NCBI RefSeq assembly: GCF_013032005.1
Contig: NZ_WQBE01000001.1
Location: 744,001 to 808,000, forward strand
DNA from: Ruegeria atlantica
GTDB lineage: Bacteria > Pseudomonadota > Alphaproteobacteria > Rhodobacterales > Rhodobacteraceae
DNA length: 64,000 nucleotides
Direction: 5' to 3'
Program-made: the position numbers and the translations under genes
Shown: in pieces, positions 18,672-28,991 of the stretch
How the letters are laid out: every line of letters begins with the position of its first letter
Position numbering within the stretch: the stretch's first letter is position 1
The notes under the pieces: model-generated
What the model saw: the letters and a program-made list of their open reading frames with translations, nothing else
Told to the model about the DNA's origin: nothing
The model's database searches: none

Positions 18672-19946
18672 CTAAATCCCGGCGAATTGCGCCGCCTGCC
18701 TGTCCGTCCACAATACAGTGATTTCGAACCCGTCTTCGGTCTGTTTTTCGGACCGCACGACATCCTGTCGAAACAGCCAGGCGCGCCTGTTGCCCTCGGC
18801 AAATCCCAAAGACAGTATCTCTTCGTGTCGCGCACCCTGCAGCTTGGTTGCAATCTCGGCCAGCAGAGGGTCTACCCCTTCGCCGGTTACCGCCGAAATG
18901 GCGAATATCGACGGATCACGTTTGGCTCGTTTAAACGCGGCCTCGCGTTCGTCGCCATTCAGTAAGTCGATCTTGTTCCACACCTCCAGCCGGGGGCGTT
19001 CTTCGTCGACGCCCAAAGAGGTCAAAATCGCCTCGACATCCTGCGCCTGTGCATCGGATTCCTCATGGCTGATGTCGCGTACGTGGACAACGATATCGGC
19101 GCCCAGAACTTCTTCGAGTGTCGCCCGGAAAGCCGCGACCAGTTCGGTCGGCAGGTTTGAGATGAAACCCACCGTGTCCGACAGGATCACCTCAGGACCG
19201 TCGGGCAACTCAACGCGGCGCATGGTCGGGTCCAGCGTGGCAAACAGCATGTCCTTGGCCATCACCTCGGCCCCGGTCAGACGGTTGAACAGTGTGGATT
19301 TCCCGGCGTTTGTATAGCCCACCAGGGCCACAATCGGATACGGTACCTTGGCACGGGCTGCGCGGTGCAGCGTGCGGGTTTTGACAACTTTTTGCAGCTG
19401 CCGCCGCAGACGCACCAGTTGTTCATCAATCGCACGGCGGTCGGCCTCGATCTGAGTTTCACCGGGACCGCCCACAAACCCCAATCCGCCCCGCTGACGT
19501 TCCAAGTGTGTCCAGGCCCGCACCAGCCGCGTTCGTTGATAGCTGAGCGCCGCCATCTCGACCTGCAACACACCTTCGCGGGTGCGGGCGCGGTCGCTGA
19601 AAATCTCAAGGATCAGGCCAGTTCGGTCGAGGATTTTGACCTTCCAAGCCTTCTCAAGGTTGCGCTGTTGCACGGGTGAAACCGACCCGTCGATCAGAAC
19701 CAATTCGATTTCATTGTCATGAAGCCGCTCGGCCAGTTCCTCAATCTTGCCGCTGCCGAACAGCAACCCCGGCTGGGCGCGTTGCAAGCGCACAATTTCA
19801 GACCCGATCACATCCAAATCGGGCAAAGCGGCAGCCAGCGCCACCGCCTCGTCCAGCGCTGGTTCGGGGACGCGGCGCTGTTCATCAGATTTGATTTCCG
19901 GATGCAGCACCCAAGCCCGGGTGCGCGTCCTATCGTGTTCCATCAA
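18672..19946 (-). CDS. hflX: Ribosome-associated GTPase HflX
   Basis: A 424-residue GTPase that binds the 50S subunit and splits stalled ribosomes, notably under heat stress. The N-terminal HflX domain includes GSGKIEEL and the glycine-rich [15 protein letters not shown] linker (about 155). The G domain has G1 GYTNAGKST (about 208), G3 DTVGF and G4 NKID. A C-terminal extension follows. Its start overlaps the hfq stop by 4 bp, the classic hfq-hflX order, so the two are translated from one mRNA. Confidence 0.96.
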   Translation of the reverse strand: MMEHDRTRTRAWVLHPEIKSDEQRRVPEPALDEAVALAAALPDLDVIGSEIVRLQRAQPGLLFGSGKIEELAERLHDNEIELVLIDGSVSPVQQRNLEKAWKVKILDRTGLILEIFSDRARTREGVLQVEMAALSYQRTRLVRAWTHLERQRGGLGFVGGPGETQIEADRRAIDEQLVRLRRQLQKVVKTRTLHRAARAKVPYPIVALVGYTNAGKSTLFNRLTGAEVMAKDMLFATLDPTMRRVELPDGPEVILSDTVGFISNLPTELVAAFRATLEEVLGADIVVHVRDISHEESDAQAQDVEAILTSLGVDEERPRLEVWNKIDLLNGDEREAAFKRAKRDPSIFAISAVTGEGVDPLLAEIATKLQGARHEEILSLGFAEGNRRAWLFRQDVVRSEKQTEDGFEITVLWTDRQAAQFAGI

Positions 19947-20182
19947 GAGGCGTCTTCGCCCTCATACAGGCTGATCGGCTGCGACGGCATGATGGTCGAA
20001 ATCGCATGCTTATAGACCAGCTGCGACTGTCCGTCGCGGCGCAGCAGCACACAGAAATTATCGAACCAGGTGATCACACCCTGCAATTTCACACCGTTGA
20101 TCAGGAATATTGTGACCGGGACCTTTGCTTTCCGTACATTGTTCAGGAACGCGTCCTGCAGATTCTGTCTGTCCGAAGCCAT
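19943..20182 (-). CDS. hfq: RNA chaperone Hfq
   Basis: A 79-residue Sm-like protein that forms a hexameric ring and mediates pairing of small RNAs with mRNAs. Sm1 ([20 protein letters not shown], about 22-41) and Sm2 (the [10 protein letters not shown] block, about 57-66) are intact, and the C-terminus is short as usual in alphaproteobacteria. It is the first gene of the hfq-hflX pair. The 124-bp gap upstream should hold its promoter; no strong consensus was found. It is relevant to the two small-RNA candidates near the left edge. Confidence 0.97.
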   Translation of the reverse strand: MASDRQNLQDAFLNNVRKAKVPVTIFLINGVKLQGVITWFDNFCVLLRRDGQSQLVYKHAISTIMPSQPISLYEGEDAS

Positions 20183-20306
20183 ATTTTATTATCTCGCCAT
20201 TGTTCTTGCTACGCGCTGCGGACCAACGCGCTCCCTCCGCAGGAGTATGGAGTGCTGCGCACAGATATTCCAGATGAAAAATCAGTGAATTCTGGAATGC
20301 CGAAGC

Positions 20307-21845
20307 TTAATCGCGCCAAAGGGTTGGCGTAATCAGGGCAATGATCGCAAGTGTTTCCAGCCGCCCGATCACCATTGCCGCACACATTGTTAGTTTGGCT
20401 CCAAGTGACAGGTCCACAAGTCGGATGGGAATATCCGTGGCCAGTTCAATCACCGGACCCGTCGTGCTAAGCGCCGCAACGGTCAGGACCATGGCCTGTT
20501 CGAACCCTGCCCCCATCATCGCCAGCAGCAGATTGAACAAGGCGGCCGTCAGTGCGAACATCATCAAAAAGATCCAGGCGATAAAGGCTCCGTCACTTTG
20601 AATGCGTCGGTTACCACCCCCTACGCCGCTGACCGATGAGGGGTAGATCAGCCGGTCAATCTCACGCGCTCCGTTCAGGTACAAAGCAAATACCCGCAGC
20701 AGTTTGACGCCGCCCGCCGTGGTTGCGACTCCCCCGCCGATCAGGGCCAGCCCCATAAGGATCAGGCCGGGCGTCCCCAGCCCCGACAATTGCTGTGCAT
20801 CATTCCAGTTGGCGCTTTCGAACCCGGCCGTTGTCAAGAAAGCCAGTGCCGTGAACACCATACCCCAGAACACATACACCGCATCAATCGGGCTCAGTGT
20901 CCCGCCGATTTCATTGACGCCCGCCCACACACGAAAAAACAAAAGCGTTGCAACGGCGATGACGATCAGCAGACCGATCCGAAACTCTGGGTCCTTGTCC
21001 AGCCGCGAATACCCGGTGGTGGCGGTATCCGTGGAAAAGGTCAGTCGGGACAGGGCAAAGAACAGGAACAAGAATATGATCGCCTCGCCCGTGAAACCAG
21101 CCTGTGCGCCCTCAAGCCCACCGACCGGAGAGATTCCGGACGTGGCCATGGTGGACATCGCATGACAGATGGCGGTCAGTCCTTGCTCACCTGCGATCAG
21201 CAGCAACAGCCAGATCACCGCCGTCAGACCTGTATAAACTGGCGTCAGCGTGCGAGTCACTCGGATCAATCGTCCACGCGGGTCAACCTTTTCACTTTGT
21301 GCAACACCAGAGACCGGACGGCCGGGTTGCCCACGTGCGGTCACCTCGAACCCGCCCAACGACAGCGGTGCAAGAATCGCGGCGGCCGAAATCCACATCA
21401 GCAAGCCGCCCATCCAACCCACCAGCGCCCGCCAAAGGTGCAGCGGGGCCGTAAGGCGATCAGGGTCTGGGAAAATGTCAGCGCCCGTAGTTGTCAGCGC
21501 ACTGACCATGTCGAAATAGGCGTTCAAGAAAGTGGTATTGCCCAACGCATCGTGCAGCGGAATGGCAAGAAACAAGGGCAGTACCGTAAAACACCCCAAC
21601 AACACGGCCAACTGCCCCAACGTGCCCCTTCGCGGCACCCGGTTCGATGACGCCAACCCGACCGAGGCCACCACGAACAGCCCTAACAAACCGGAATAGA
21701 AGAACGACCGCGACGTGTCATGATCATCCAGCGCCAGCGCATAGATCGCCGGCACCCACATCGACAGCGAAAACACCGCCCAGATCAGCAGGAACAGCGG
21801 CAAGCGCCGCACCAAACCGATCTGCTGTGTTCGCGCGCGCATCAT
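20307..21845 (-). CDS. trkH: TrkH-type potassium uptake channel
   Basis: A 512-residue membrane protein of the Trk/Ktr superfamily, with four pore units per chain. The selectivity-filter segments are visible in order as TTTGAD (about 117), MATSGI (about 234), LTTAGF (about 340) and LSTTGP (about 460). It conducts K+ inwards under the control of TrkA. The trkA stop and the trkH start share one base, so the two are translationally coupled. Confidence 0.94.
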   Translation of the reverse strand: MMRARTQQIGLVRRLPLFLLIWAVFSLSMWVPAIYALALDDHDTSRSFFYSGLLGLFVVASVGLASSNRVPRRGTLGQLAVLLGCFTVLPLFLAIPLHDALGNTTFLNAYFDMVSALTTTGADIFPDPDRLTAPLHLWRALVGWMGGLLMWISAAAILAPLSLGGFEVTARGQPGRPVSGVAQSEKVDPRGRLIRVTRTLTPVYTGLTAVIWLLLLIAGEQGLTAICHAMSTMATSGISPVGGLEGAQAGFTGEAIIFLFLFFALSRLTFSTDTATTGYSRLDKDPEFRIGLLIVIAVATLLFFRVWAGVNEIGGTLSPIDAVYVFWGMVFTALAFLTTAGFESANWNDAQQLSGLGTPGLILMGLALIGGGVATTAGGVKLLRVFALYLNGAREIDRLIYPSSVSGVGGGNRRIQSDGAFIAWIFLMMFALTAALFNLLLAMMGAGFEQAMVLTVAALSTTGPVIELATDIPIRLVDLSLGAKLTMCAAMVIGRLETLAIIALITPTLWRD

Positions 21846-23221
21846 CAGAAGAAATCGATCGAAACCTGCAGCAACCGCTCGACCTCAGGCACATCCTTAG
21901 CCATGGCAAAGATCGCCACGACATCTTTTTCCTCGATCCGCAGACTGCCAGTGGGGCGCAGCACCTCATCCCCCTTGCGCACGGCACCCACCAGAACGCC
22001 TTCGGGGAAATCAATGTCGCGCAGTTTTTGCCCGGCCAGCGGCGAGGTCGACAGCACCTCGGCCTCGATCACCTCGGCCTCGGCATCCCCAATGGAGTAG
22101 ACCTGCCGCACCCGCCCGTGGCGAATGTGACGCAGGATTGAGCTGACGGTCGTTGCGCGCGGGTTGATATAGGCATCGATCCCCAGAGGGCCCATCAACG
22201 CCACCATAGTGGGGTCATTGATCAACGCAATCGCCAGCGCACAGCCTTCGGCTTTGGCGCGCACCGCGGCCAGCATGTTGGCCCGGTCATCATCGGTAAC
22301 CGCCAGCATCGCATCGGCCCGTTCGATGCCCGCCTCGCGCAACAGTGCGGCATCCAGCCCGTCGCCATTCAGAACAATCGTTCGTTCCAATGCTTCAGCG
22401 GCATGTTCGGCACAGCTGCGATCCCGTTCGATGATTTTGGCGCGCACTCGGCTTTCACGCTCTTCCAGCGTGCGCGCAACCTCAAGCCCGACGTTACCGC
22501 CACCGACGATCACGACGCGGTCTTGTTTCTTTTGGGTCTTGCCAAAGACCTCCATCGTGCGATCAACGTCCTGAACATTGCTGAAGACATAACATTCATC
22601 TCCAACGAACAACTGGTCCTCGGATTCCGGAGCAAACAGGCTGCCGTCGCGCCGAACCCCCACGACAATAGAGCTGAGTGTTGAAAACAGATCTGTCAGT
22701 TGCCGTAGCGGCGTATTGACGATGGGACAGTCTTCTTCGATGCGGATGCCCAGCAACTGGGCTTTACCATCCATGAACATTTCCGTGTCAAAGGCCGAAG
22801 GTGCGGACAGGCGGCGCATGGCGGCGGCGGCCACCTCGCGCTCAGGGCTGATCACCACGTCGATGGGCAGGTGATCGCGACGAAACAGGTCCGAGTGGAT
22901 GGCCTGAAGATAGGATTTCGAGCGCAAGCGCGCGATCTTGCGCTGGATCGAGAAAATAGAGTGCGCCATCTGACAGGTGACCATATTCACCTCATCCGAA
23001 TGGGTCGCGGCAATGATCATGTCGGCGTCACGGGCGCCCGCCCGCTCTAGCACGTCCGGATAACTGGCAAACCCTGCAATCCCCTGCACATCCAGCGTTT
23101 CGGTCGCGCGACGCACCAGGTCAGGGTTGTTGTCCACCACCGTCACATCGTTCAGCTCGCCCGAAAGGTGCCGTGCAATCTGCCAGCCGACCTGACCCGC
23201 ACCGCAAATGATGACCTTCAT
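21845..23221 (-). CDS. trkA: Trk system regulatory NAD-binding protein TrkA
   Basis: A 458-residue cytoplasmic regulator with two RCK units. The first Rossmann fold starts at residue 1 (MKVIICGAGQVGWQIARHL) and is followed by a TrkA-C domain. The second starts at about 230 (VVIVGGGNVGLEVARTL), again followed by a TrkA-C domain. It binds NAD(H)/ATP and gates TrkH, whose gene follows directly. The trkA-trkH pair next to the ntr block is the usual alphaproteobacterial arrangement. Upstream it is divergent from a lipoprotein gene. Confidence 0.95.
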   Translation of the reverse strand: MKVIICGAGQVGWQIARHLSGELNDVTVVDNNPDLVRRATETLDVQGIAGFASYPDVLERAGARDADMIIAATHSDEVNMVTCQMAHSIFSIQRKIARLRSKSYLQAIHSDLFRRDHLPIDVVISPEREVAAAAMRRLSAPSAFDTEMFMDGKAQLLGIRIEEDCPIVNTPLRQLTDLFSTLSSIVVGVRRDGSLFAPESEDQLFVGDECYVFSNVQDVDRTMEVFGKTQKKQDRVVIVGGGNVGLEVARTLEERESRVRAKIIERDRSCAEHAAEALERTIVLNGDGLDAALLREAGIERADAMLAVTDDDRANMLAAVRAKAEGCALAIALINDPTMVALMGPLGIDAYINPRATTVSSILRHIRHGRVRQVYSIGDAEAEVIEAEVLSTSPLAGQKLRDIDFPEGVLVGAVRKGDEVLRPTGSLRIEEKDVVAIFAMAKDVPEVERLLQVSIDFF

Positions 23222-23317
23222 GTTTTTGGCCCTTCTGCCTGAAATCTTTGAATGACAGATGCCCCCAAAGCGGTCAATTGAATTGTCATACCGGCAAAGC
23301 TAAGGCAAGATAAGCCT

Positions 23318-23800
23318 ATGAAATCAGTACTTCGTTTGATTATTCCATTGATGGCCTTGTCCGCATGCGAAGGCCCCCTTTCACTGTATTATCGTGAAGG
23401 TGAGAGCGTTACGCGCCTTCAAGCCGAGACCACTCAATGTCAGGTTAAGGCGCTGGAAGAGGTTCCGGTGGCCACTCAGATACGTCAAAGCCCGCCCACG
23501 TATTGGCCCGGGCGCACCTATTGTGATGGGCGGGGGCGCTGTTACCGCTCGCCCGGCTGGTGGCAGCCCGGTCAGGTCTACAGCGTCGATGCAAATCAAG
23601 GATTGCGCAATCAGGTCGAGGCCCAGTGCATGGCCAAAAAAGGATTTCGCCCGATCAGCCTGCCGCCTTGCAAGCAGAACGTGAAATCACGGGTGCCCGC
23701 CGAGGCCACCACGACATTGCCACCGATAGGCACCCAATCGTGCTATGTGAAATTCGACAACGGGTCGTTCCAGATCATCGATCCCGGTCAGGCGGGGTAA
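23318..23800 (+). CDS. Small lipoprotein of unknown function
   Basis: A 160-residue protein with a lipoprotein signal peptide ending in the lipobox LSAC (cysteine at about residue 17). The mature part has six further cysteines and a tryptophan/tyrosine-rich patch (about 60-85). No family was recognised. It is placed between divergent trkA and convergent ntrX, separated from the latter by only 12 bp. Its orientation is opposite to the whole trk-ntr block, so it has its own promoter in the 96-bp gap upstream. Confidence 0.7.
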   Translation: MKSVLRLIIPLMALSACEGPLSLYYREGESVTRLQAETTQCQVKALEEVPVATQIRQSPPTYWPGRTYCDGRGRCYRSPGWWQPGQVYSVDANQGLRNQVEAQCMAKKGFRPISLPPCKQNVKSRVPAEATTTLPPIGTQSCYVKFDNGSFQIIDPGQAG

Positions 23801-23812
23801 CGGCCCGGCGGA

Positions 23813-25222
23813 TTATTCCGCCGGCTCCGGTTCGTCCAGTTGTGCCACTCGCGCGCCCGATTTGTTCGAGGTCACAACCCCCAGCGATTTTAGTTTGCGG
23901 TGCAGCGCGCTGCGCTCCATCCCGACAAAGCTGGCGGTACGGCTAATATTGCCGCCAAAGCGGTTGATCTGGGTCAGCAGGTATTCCCGCTCGAACGCCT
24001 CTCGGGCTTCGCGCAGGGGCAAGGTTGCCAGCGCACCCGATAGCACCACACGACCCGAGTCGTCGGTCTTTTCTTCTTCGGCGGGCAATTCCTTGGCCTC
24101 GATCGGGCCAGAATCGTCCCCCAGGATCAGCACGCGTTCAATCAGGTTCTTGAGCTGCCGCACATTACCTGGCCAGGTCATGGTCTGTAACAGCGCCACC
24201 GCCTCTTCCGAGATCTCACGCATCGCGAGCCCCTGCGTTTCATTACACATCTCAATGAAATGCTGCGCCAGAACCGGGATATCCTCGCGCCGTTCTTCCA
24301 GCGACGGCACCGCAATCGGCACCACGTTCAGGCGGTGATACAGTTCTTCGCGGAACCGATCGGCGGCGATTTCCGTTTCAAGATCGCGGTTGGTTGATGA
24401 GATTACCCGCAGATCAACCCGCACCTTGTCCGACCCACCAACACGTTGGAATTGCTGATCGACTAGCACACGCAATATCTTGGACTGCGTGCCCATCGGC
24501 ATATCGGCCACCTCGTCGAAGTAGACCACACCGCCATGGGCCTCTTCCAACAGGCCGGGCTCGATGCCGCGTTCCGAGGATTCGCGGCCAAACAGAACTT
24601 CTTCCACACGCTCAGGTTCAACCCCGGCGCAGTTCACGGTCACAAAGGGCGCATTGGCGCGGTTGGAATGCGCGTGGATATATCGCGCAGCGATTTCCTT
24701 GCCCGATCCGGCAGGGCCGCTCAGCATCACACGACCGTTCGACTTGGTCACCTTGTCCAACTGGCTTTGCATCGCGCGGAAAGACGCGGACTTGCCGATC
24801 ATATCCGAATTGGTGACCTCTTTGCGCTTCAACGAGGCATTCTCGCGACGCAGGCGCGAGGTTTCCATGGCGCGTCGGATCACCACCATCAACTGGTCGA
24901 TATTAAAGGGCTTTTCGATAAAGTCATACGCCCCTTGCTTGATCGCCGCCACGGCAATTTCAATGTTTCCATGGCCGGAAATAATCACCACCGGCACGTC
25001 GGGGTTGTCGCGTTTCACCGCCTTCAGAATGTCGATCCCGTCCATGCGGCTGTCTTTCAGCCAGATATCCAGTATCAACAGCCCCGGCGGTTCAGAATTG
25101 ATTTCGGCCATGCACTCGTCCGAGTTGCCAGCCAGCCGGGTTGAATAGCCTTCATCCTCCAGAATGTCGGACACCAGCTCGCGAATATCGCGTTCGTCAT
25201 CTACGATCAGAATGTCACTCAT
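23813..25222 (-). CDS. ntrX: Response regulator NtrX
   Basis: A 469-residue regulator. The receiver domain (about 1-120) has the acidic pair DDE and the phospho-acceptor in LLILDIWL (about 52). The AAA+ domain (about 145-365) has Walker A GPAGSGKE and Walker B GVVYFDEVADM. A Fis-type HTH lies at the C-terminus (ISRTASFVGMERSALHRKL). The GAFTGA loop that contacts sigma-54 is replaced by the stretch RESSERGIEPG. With NtrY it controls nitrogen, redox or envelope genes in alphaproteobacteria. The start overlaps the ntrY stop by 4 bp. Confidence 0.95.
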   Translation of the reverse strand: MSDILIVDDERDIRELVSDILEDEGYSTRLAGNSDECMAEINSEPPGLLILDIWLKDSRMDGIDILKAVKRDNPDVPVVIISGHGNIEIAVAAIKQGAYDFIEKPFNIDQLMVVIRRAMETSRLRRENASLKRKEVTNSDMIGKSASFRAMQSQLDKVTKSNGRVMLSGPAGSGKEIAARYIHAHSNRANAPFVTVNCAGVEPERVEEVLFGRESSERGIEPGLLEEAHGGVVYFDEVADMPMGTQSKILRVLVDQQFQRVGGSDKVRVDLRVISSTNRDLETEIAADRFREELYHRLNVVPIAVPSLEERREDIPVLAQHFIEMCNETQGLAMREISEEAVALLQTMTWPGNVRQLKNLIERVLILGDDSGPIEAKELPAEEEKTDDSGRVVLSGALATLPLREAREAFEREYLLTQINRFGGNISRTASFVGMERSALHRKLKSLGVVTSNKSGARVAQLDEPEPAE

Positions 25223-27507
25223 CTTTGGCCTGCTTTCAGTTTGTTTGTATGAATTGCCTGCTTCTGTGGCGCTGCGGTCGGAGAGAGATTTCCCCCCGGT
25301 AAACGGATCACGGCCATCGCACCAAAATGGTCCTGTCCGTCAAAGACGGGTGCATCTTCCAGAGTGAGCGCCCCGCCATGTTCTTCGATAATCTTTTTGA
25401 CGATGGGCAGGCCCAAACCTGTGCCCTCGTCCCTTGTGGTCACATACGGCTCGAACAGTCGCGCCCGGTCTTCGGGCAGTCCAATGCCGTTGTCTGCGAT
25501 GGTAATCACCGTACCCGCGTCATCGCTGATCACGTCCACCTTTATCTGTGGCTTCAGGTTTTCTGGTGGGCCTTTTTGTTTCAGTGTTTCAATGGCCTCA
25601 CCGGCATTCTTGATCAGATTAGTCAGAGCCTGATTCAGCATCGTGGCGTCCACATCCGTCAATATCGGTTGATCCGGCAGCGTTGCATCGATTTGCACGT
25701 CCGGCTGCCCGGCCTGCTGCAATAGTACTGCCTCGCGCACCAGTCCGACGACGTCTTCTTCGCGCCTGTCTGGTTCCGGCATCCGTGCGAATTTCGAAAA
25801 CTCGTCCACGATCCGCCGTAGATCATTTGTCTGCCGCACGATAACGTCGGTCATGGATTCAAGGCTATCGCAATCCTCTTCATCCAACTTGCGTGCGAAT
25901 TTGCGTTTAATCCGTTCCGCACTCAGCTGGATTGGCGTCAGCGGGTTCTTGATCTCGTGCGCGATCCGCCGCGCGACGTCGCCCCAAGCGGCCATCCGCT
26001 GCGCACTGACCAGATCGGTCACATCATCGAAAGCAACCACATAACCCTCAAGCCCGCCATCTTCGCCACGGCGGGTCGCCATGCGGACCAGCAGGTTTTC
26101 AAGTTGACCTTTGCGGGTGACCTTGATCTCACCCTGCACGGCCTCTTGCCCACTTTCCTTTAGGCTTTCGAACAGCGGTAGGAACTCCGGCACCGCAATT
26201 CCGATGGCAAGCTGCTCATCCACGCGCGTCCAGTCTAGCAACCGCTCGGCCGAACGGTTCACGAATGTCACGCAGCCATCTGGGTCAACACCAACCACGC
26301 CCGAGGTCACCGAGCTAAGCACAGAATCGAACAAACGCCGACGGCGTTCAATCTGGCGGGTATTCTCAAGCAACGTGTCGCGCTGCCCTTTAAGTTGTCG
26401 CGTCATCTGATTGAAATAACGGCCTAACATTGCAATTTCATCATCGTTGGCCTCTTCGATCACCTGCACACTCAGATCACCCGCACCAACGCGTTGAGCA
26501 GCCGTGGTCAATCGACCCACCGGGCGCGAGAGGCGTTCGGCGAACCACATGCCCAGCGACATGGCCGCCAGAATAAGGATCACTGCAAAGCCCAGATACA
26601 GCAGTCCGAATTCGAACAGCACCCTGCCCCGTTCGCTTTCCAACTGTTGGTAGAATTGCGCCGTTTCCTTGGTATCGTCCAGCAGCGTCAATAGCTGTCC
26701 ATCCACCTCGCGGCTGACATACAGATACCGGTCCAGATAAGCCTGCAATGGAACAAGCGCGCGGAATTCATTATTTTGCCAATCGGCGATGATCAGGACG
26801 CCGTCATCCGTGGCCTGAATCATTTGTTCAGGTGTAGGGGCCTCGAAATCGAATAGATAAGAACGATCCCCGCGCGACTTGATTTCGCCAATACCATCAA
26901 TGACATACGCCTCTCGCAGACCACGTTGAATCTGCGCTTGTCCTTGCGCAAGAACTTCGCGCAGCTCCGCGTCCGAAATGTAAAAGTCACGGTTACGCGC
27001 ATTATCCAGATACCGCGCAAGTATGGTTGCGTCCTGCGTCAGACCCTGGCGGTGTTCCAACTCGTACGCCTCGGCCGCGGTCAGGGACGAGCCCACCACC
27101 TGACGTACGCGATCCGAAAACCACCCTTCCAGACCGATATTCACCGTCAAGCCAGCAAAGATCGCAACGGTTACGGTCGGCACCAGTGCCAACAGCGTGA
27201 AAGCGCCAATCAATCGAAGGTGTAGACGGGAGCCCGCGGATTTCGCCCGGCGCGCCGCGATCAGGTTGAAGACCTGCCCCAGAACAAGGGCGGCCACGAC
27301 CAGCACATAAACCAAATCTGCCAGAAGGATCAGGCGCAGCGTTGGGGCCGTTGCCCCCAGATCAAAAGGACCGATGACAAGATAGGTCGACAACGCCAGC
27401 GCAGGGCCCAGAAGAACCAGCCCCAAAGTGCCGAAATTGCGCAGTTTACGGGATTTCCGCCACCGATTTATCGCTGGAATCGGCCCGCTCTGTGCCCGGG
27501 TTGCCAC
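25219..27507 (-). CDS. ntrY: Membrane sensor kinase NtrY
   Basis: A 762-residue histidine kinase. Three N-terminal helices (about 25-120), a large extracytoplasmic or membrane-proximal segment and a further helix at about 300-322 are followed by HAMP, PAS (about 395-490), HisKA with the phospho-histidine in [15 protein letters not shown], and a HATPase with DNGIGLP and GTGLGLPIVKK. It phosphorylates NtrX, encoded directly downstream with a 4-bp overlap. The 99 bp upstream separate it from ntrC and may contain a second promoter. Confidence 0.95.
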   Translation of the reverse strand: MATRAQSGPIPAINRWRKSRKLRNFGTLGLVLLGPALALSTYLVIGPFDLGATAPTLRLILLADLVYVLVVAALVLGQVFNLIAARRAKSAGSRLHLRLIGAFTLLALVPTVTVAIFAGLTVNIGLEGWFSDRVRQVVGSSLTAAEAYELEHRQGLTQDATILARYLDNARNRDFYISDAELREVLAQGQAQIQRGLREAYVIDGIGEIKSRGDRSYLFDFEAPTPEQMIQATDDGVLIIADWQNNEFRALVPLQAYLDRYLYVSREVDGQLLTLLDDTKETAQFYQQLESERGRVLFEFGLLYLGFAVILILAAMSLGMWFAERLSRPVGRLTTAAQRVGAGDLSVQVIEEANDDEIAMLGRYFNQMTRQLKGQRDTLLENTRQIERRRRLFDSVLSSVTSGVVGVDPDGCVTFVNRSAERLLDWTRVDEQLAIGIAVPEFLPLFESLKESGQEAVQGEIKVTRKGQLENLLVRMATRRGEDGGLEGYVVAFDDVTDLVSAQRMAAWGDVARRIAHEIKNPLTPIQLSAERIKRKFARKLDEEDCDSLESMTDVIVRQTNDLRRIVDEFSKFARMPEPDRREEDVVGLVREAVLLQQAGQPDVQIDATLPDQPILTDVDATMLNQALTNLIKNAGEAIETLKQKGPPENLKPQIKVDVISDDAGTVITIADNGIGLPEDRARLFEPYVTTRDEGTGLGLPIVKKIIEEHGGALTLEDAPVFDGQDHFGAMAVIRLPGGNLSPTAAPQKQAIHTNKLKAGQR

Positions 27508-27606
27508 CGTCTGCCCTCATCCTGATGTGTCGCTTGCGCGACGTACCGCCATATGTCGTGGTCCTTGCCGGGTGAGAACCCAGATGCCACGATTTGTGTG
27601 GCGATA

Positions 27607-28974
27607 TTACATCAGTTTGCGCCGACGTGTCACCTGAATATCGAGATCTGTAATCTTTTTCCGCAACGTATTCCGGTTAATCCCCAGCAGATCCGCACAT
27701 TTCGCCTGATTTCCGCCGGTTGCGTCCAAAGCCTGTTCTATCAGTGGCGCCTCGACCTCGCGCAAAATCCGCTGATACAGGCCCGGAGGCGGTAAGAGAT
27801 TTCCGTGAAGGTCGAAATATCGGCGCAAATGACGGGCAACTGAGGCCGATAATTTCTCACGTTCGCCGTCGCCAAGAATCGGTTCGGCCTCGGGCTGGCT
27901 GCCCAGAACCATTTCGACCTCAGATTTGGTAATCTCGTCGGTGCGGCTGGTCAGGCTCAGACGGCGCACGGCGTTTTCCAGCTGCCGCACATTGCCCGGC
28001 CACGAATAACGTCGAAACAGCTCTACAGCATCAGGGCTGAGCCAGCGTTTGGCGCCATGCTCACGCTCTTCGCGCGCCAGAAAGTGATCGGCCAACAAGA
28101 TGATGTCGTCCACCCGCTCGCGTAAGGCGGGCACATGCACCGTGGCGCCGCACAGGCGGTAATACAGGTCCTGGCGCACCCGCCCATTTTCCATTGCTTC
28201 TGTCAGGTCCGACTGGCTGGTGGCCATGAAGCGCGGAACGTGATCGCCGGGCGTATCCATCATGCGCACGATGCGTGCCTGCAATTCGTCTTCGATATCA
28301 GCAATCTCATCGATCAACAGTGTGCCGCCACGTACGCGCGCCATGATGCGTGCGGGCCCTTCCAGATCGCGCAGGTCCACCGCAGTGGCGGTTACAAACG
28401 GCAATGTGCGCCGATCCGAAAAATCATGAATAGCTCGTGCAATCAATGATTTACCTGTGCCACTATCCCCAGATATCATCACGGACAAATCGGTATTCAT
28501 CACCCGGGCGACCAACCGGTACAACGCCTGCATCACCGGCGTACGCCCAACAAGGGGCAGTTCTTCCGGGCGATCTTCGGAAACTTCGATCGCTTCGGTC
28601 TGCACATGTTGCTTCTGCTCAAGCGCCCGAGCGGTCCGCTTCATCAGATCGGGCAGATCGAAGGGCTTGGGCAAGTAGTCATAAGCATCCGCCTCAGCCG
28701 CCTGAATCGCCGTCATGATCGTGTTCTGGGCCGAGATCACGATGACCGGCAAACCGGGTCGATCTTGCGAGATTTTCGGTAGCATCTCCAGCCCGTTACC
28801 GTCTGGCATGACCACGTCAGAGATCACGACGTCGCCTTTGCCTTCGCCAACCCAGCGCATCAACGTGGTCAGCGACGAGGTCGCGTGTACTTTGCACCCC
28901 GCCCGCGTCAGGGCCTGCGTCAGAACAGTGCGGATCGTGCGGTCGTCATCTGCAACCAGTACTGTACCATCCAT
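27607..28974 (-). CDS. ntrC: Nitrogen regulator NtrC, sigma70-type
   Basis: A 455-residue response regulator with receiver domain ([14 protein letters not shown], Asp about 53), AAA+ core with Walker [10 protein letters not shown] and [14 protein letters not shown], and a Fis-type HTH ([16 protein letters not shown]). The ELFGHxxGAFTGA region of sigma-54 activators is absent; the chain runs from VDLRDLEG straight to [10 protein letters not shown]. Rhodobacter capsulatus NtrC has the same loss and activates the sigma70 polymerase, so the same is inferred here. Receives phosphate from NtrB, whose gene is 17 bp upstream. Confidence 0.95.
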   Translation of the reverse strand: MDGTVLVADDDRTIRTVLTQALTRAGCKVHATSSLTTLMRWVGEGKGDVVISDVVMPDGNGLEMLPKISQDRPGLPVIVISAQNTIMTAIQAAEADAYDYLPKPFDLPDLMKRTARALEQKQHVQTEAIEVSEDRPEELPLVGRTPVMQALYRLVARVMNTDLSVMISGDSGTGKSLIARAIHDFSDRRTLPFVTATAVDLRDLEGPARIMARVRGGTLLIDEIADIEDELQARIVRMMDTPGDHVPRFMATSQSDLTEAMENGRVRQDLYYRLCGATVHVPALRERVDDIILLADHFLAREEREHGAKRWLSPDAVELFRRYSWPGNVRQLENAVRRLSLTSRTDEITKSEVEMVLGSQPEAEPILGDGEREKLSASVARHLRRYFDLHGNLLPPPGLYQRILREVEAPLIEQALDATGGNQAKCADLLGINRNTLRKKITDLDIQVTRRRKLM

Positions 28975-28991
28975 CGGGTGCTCTCCTTGTT

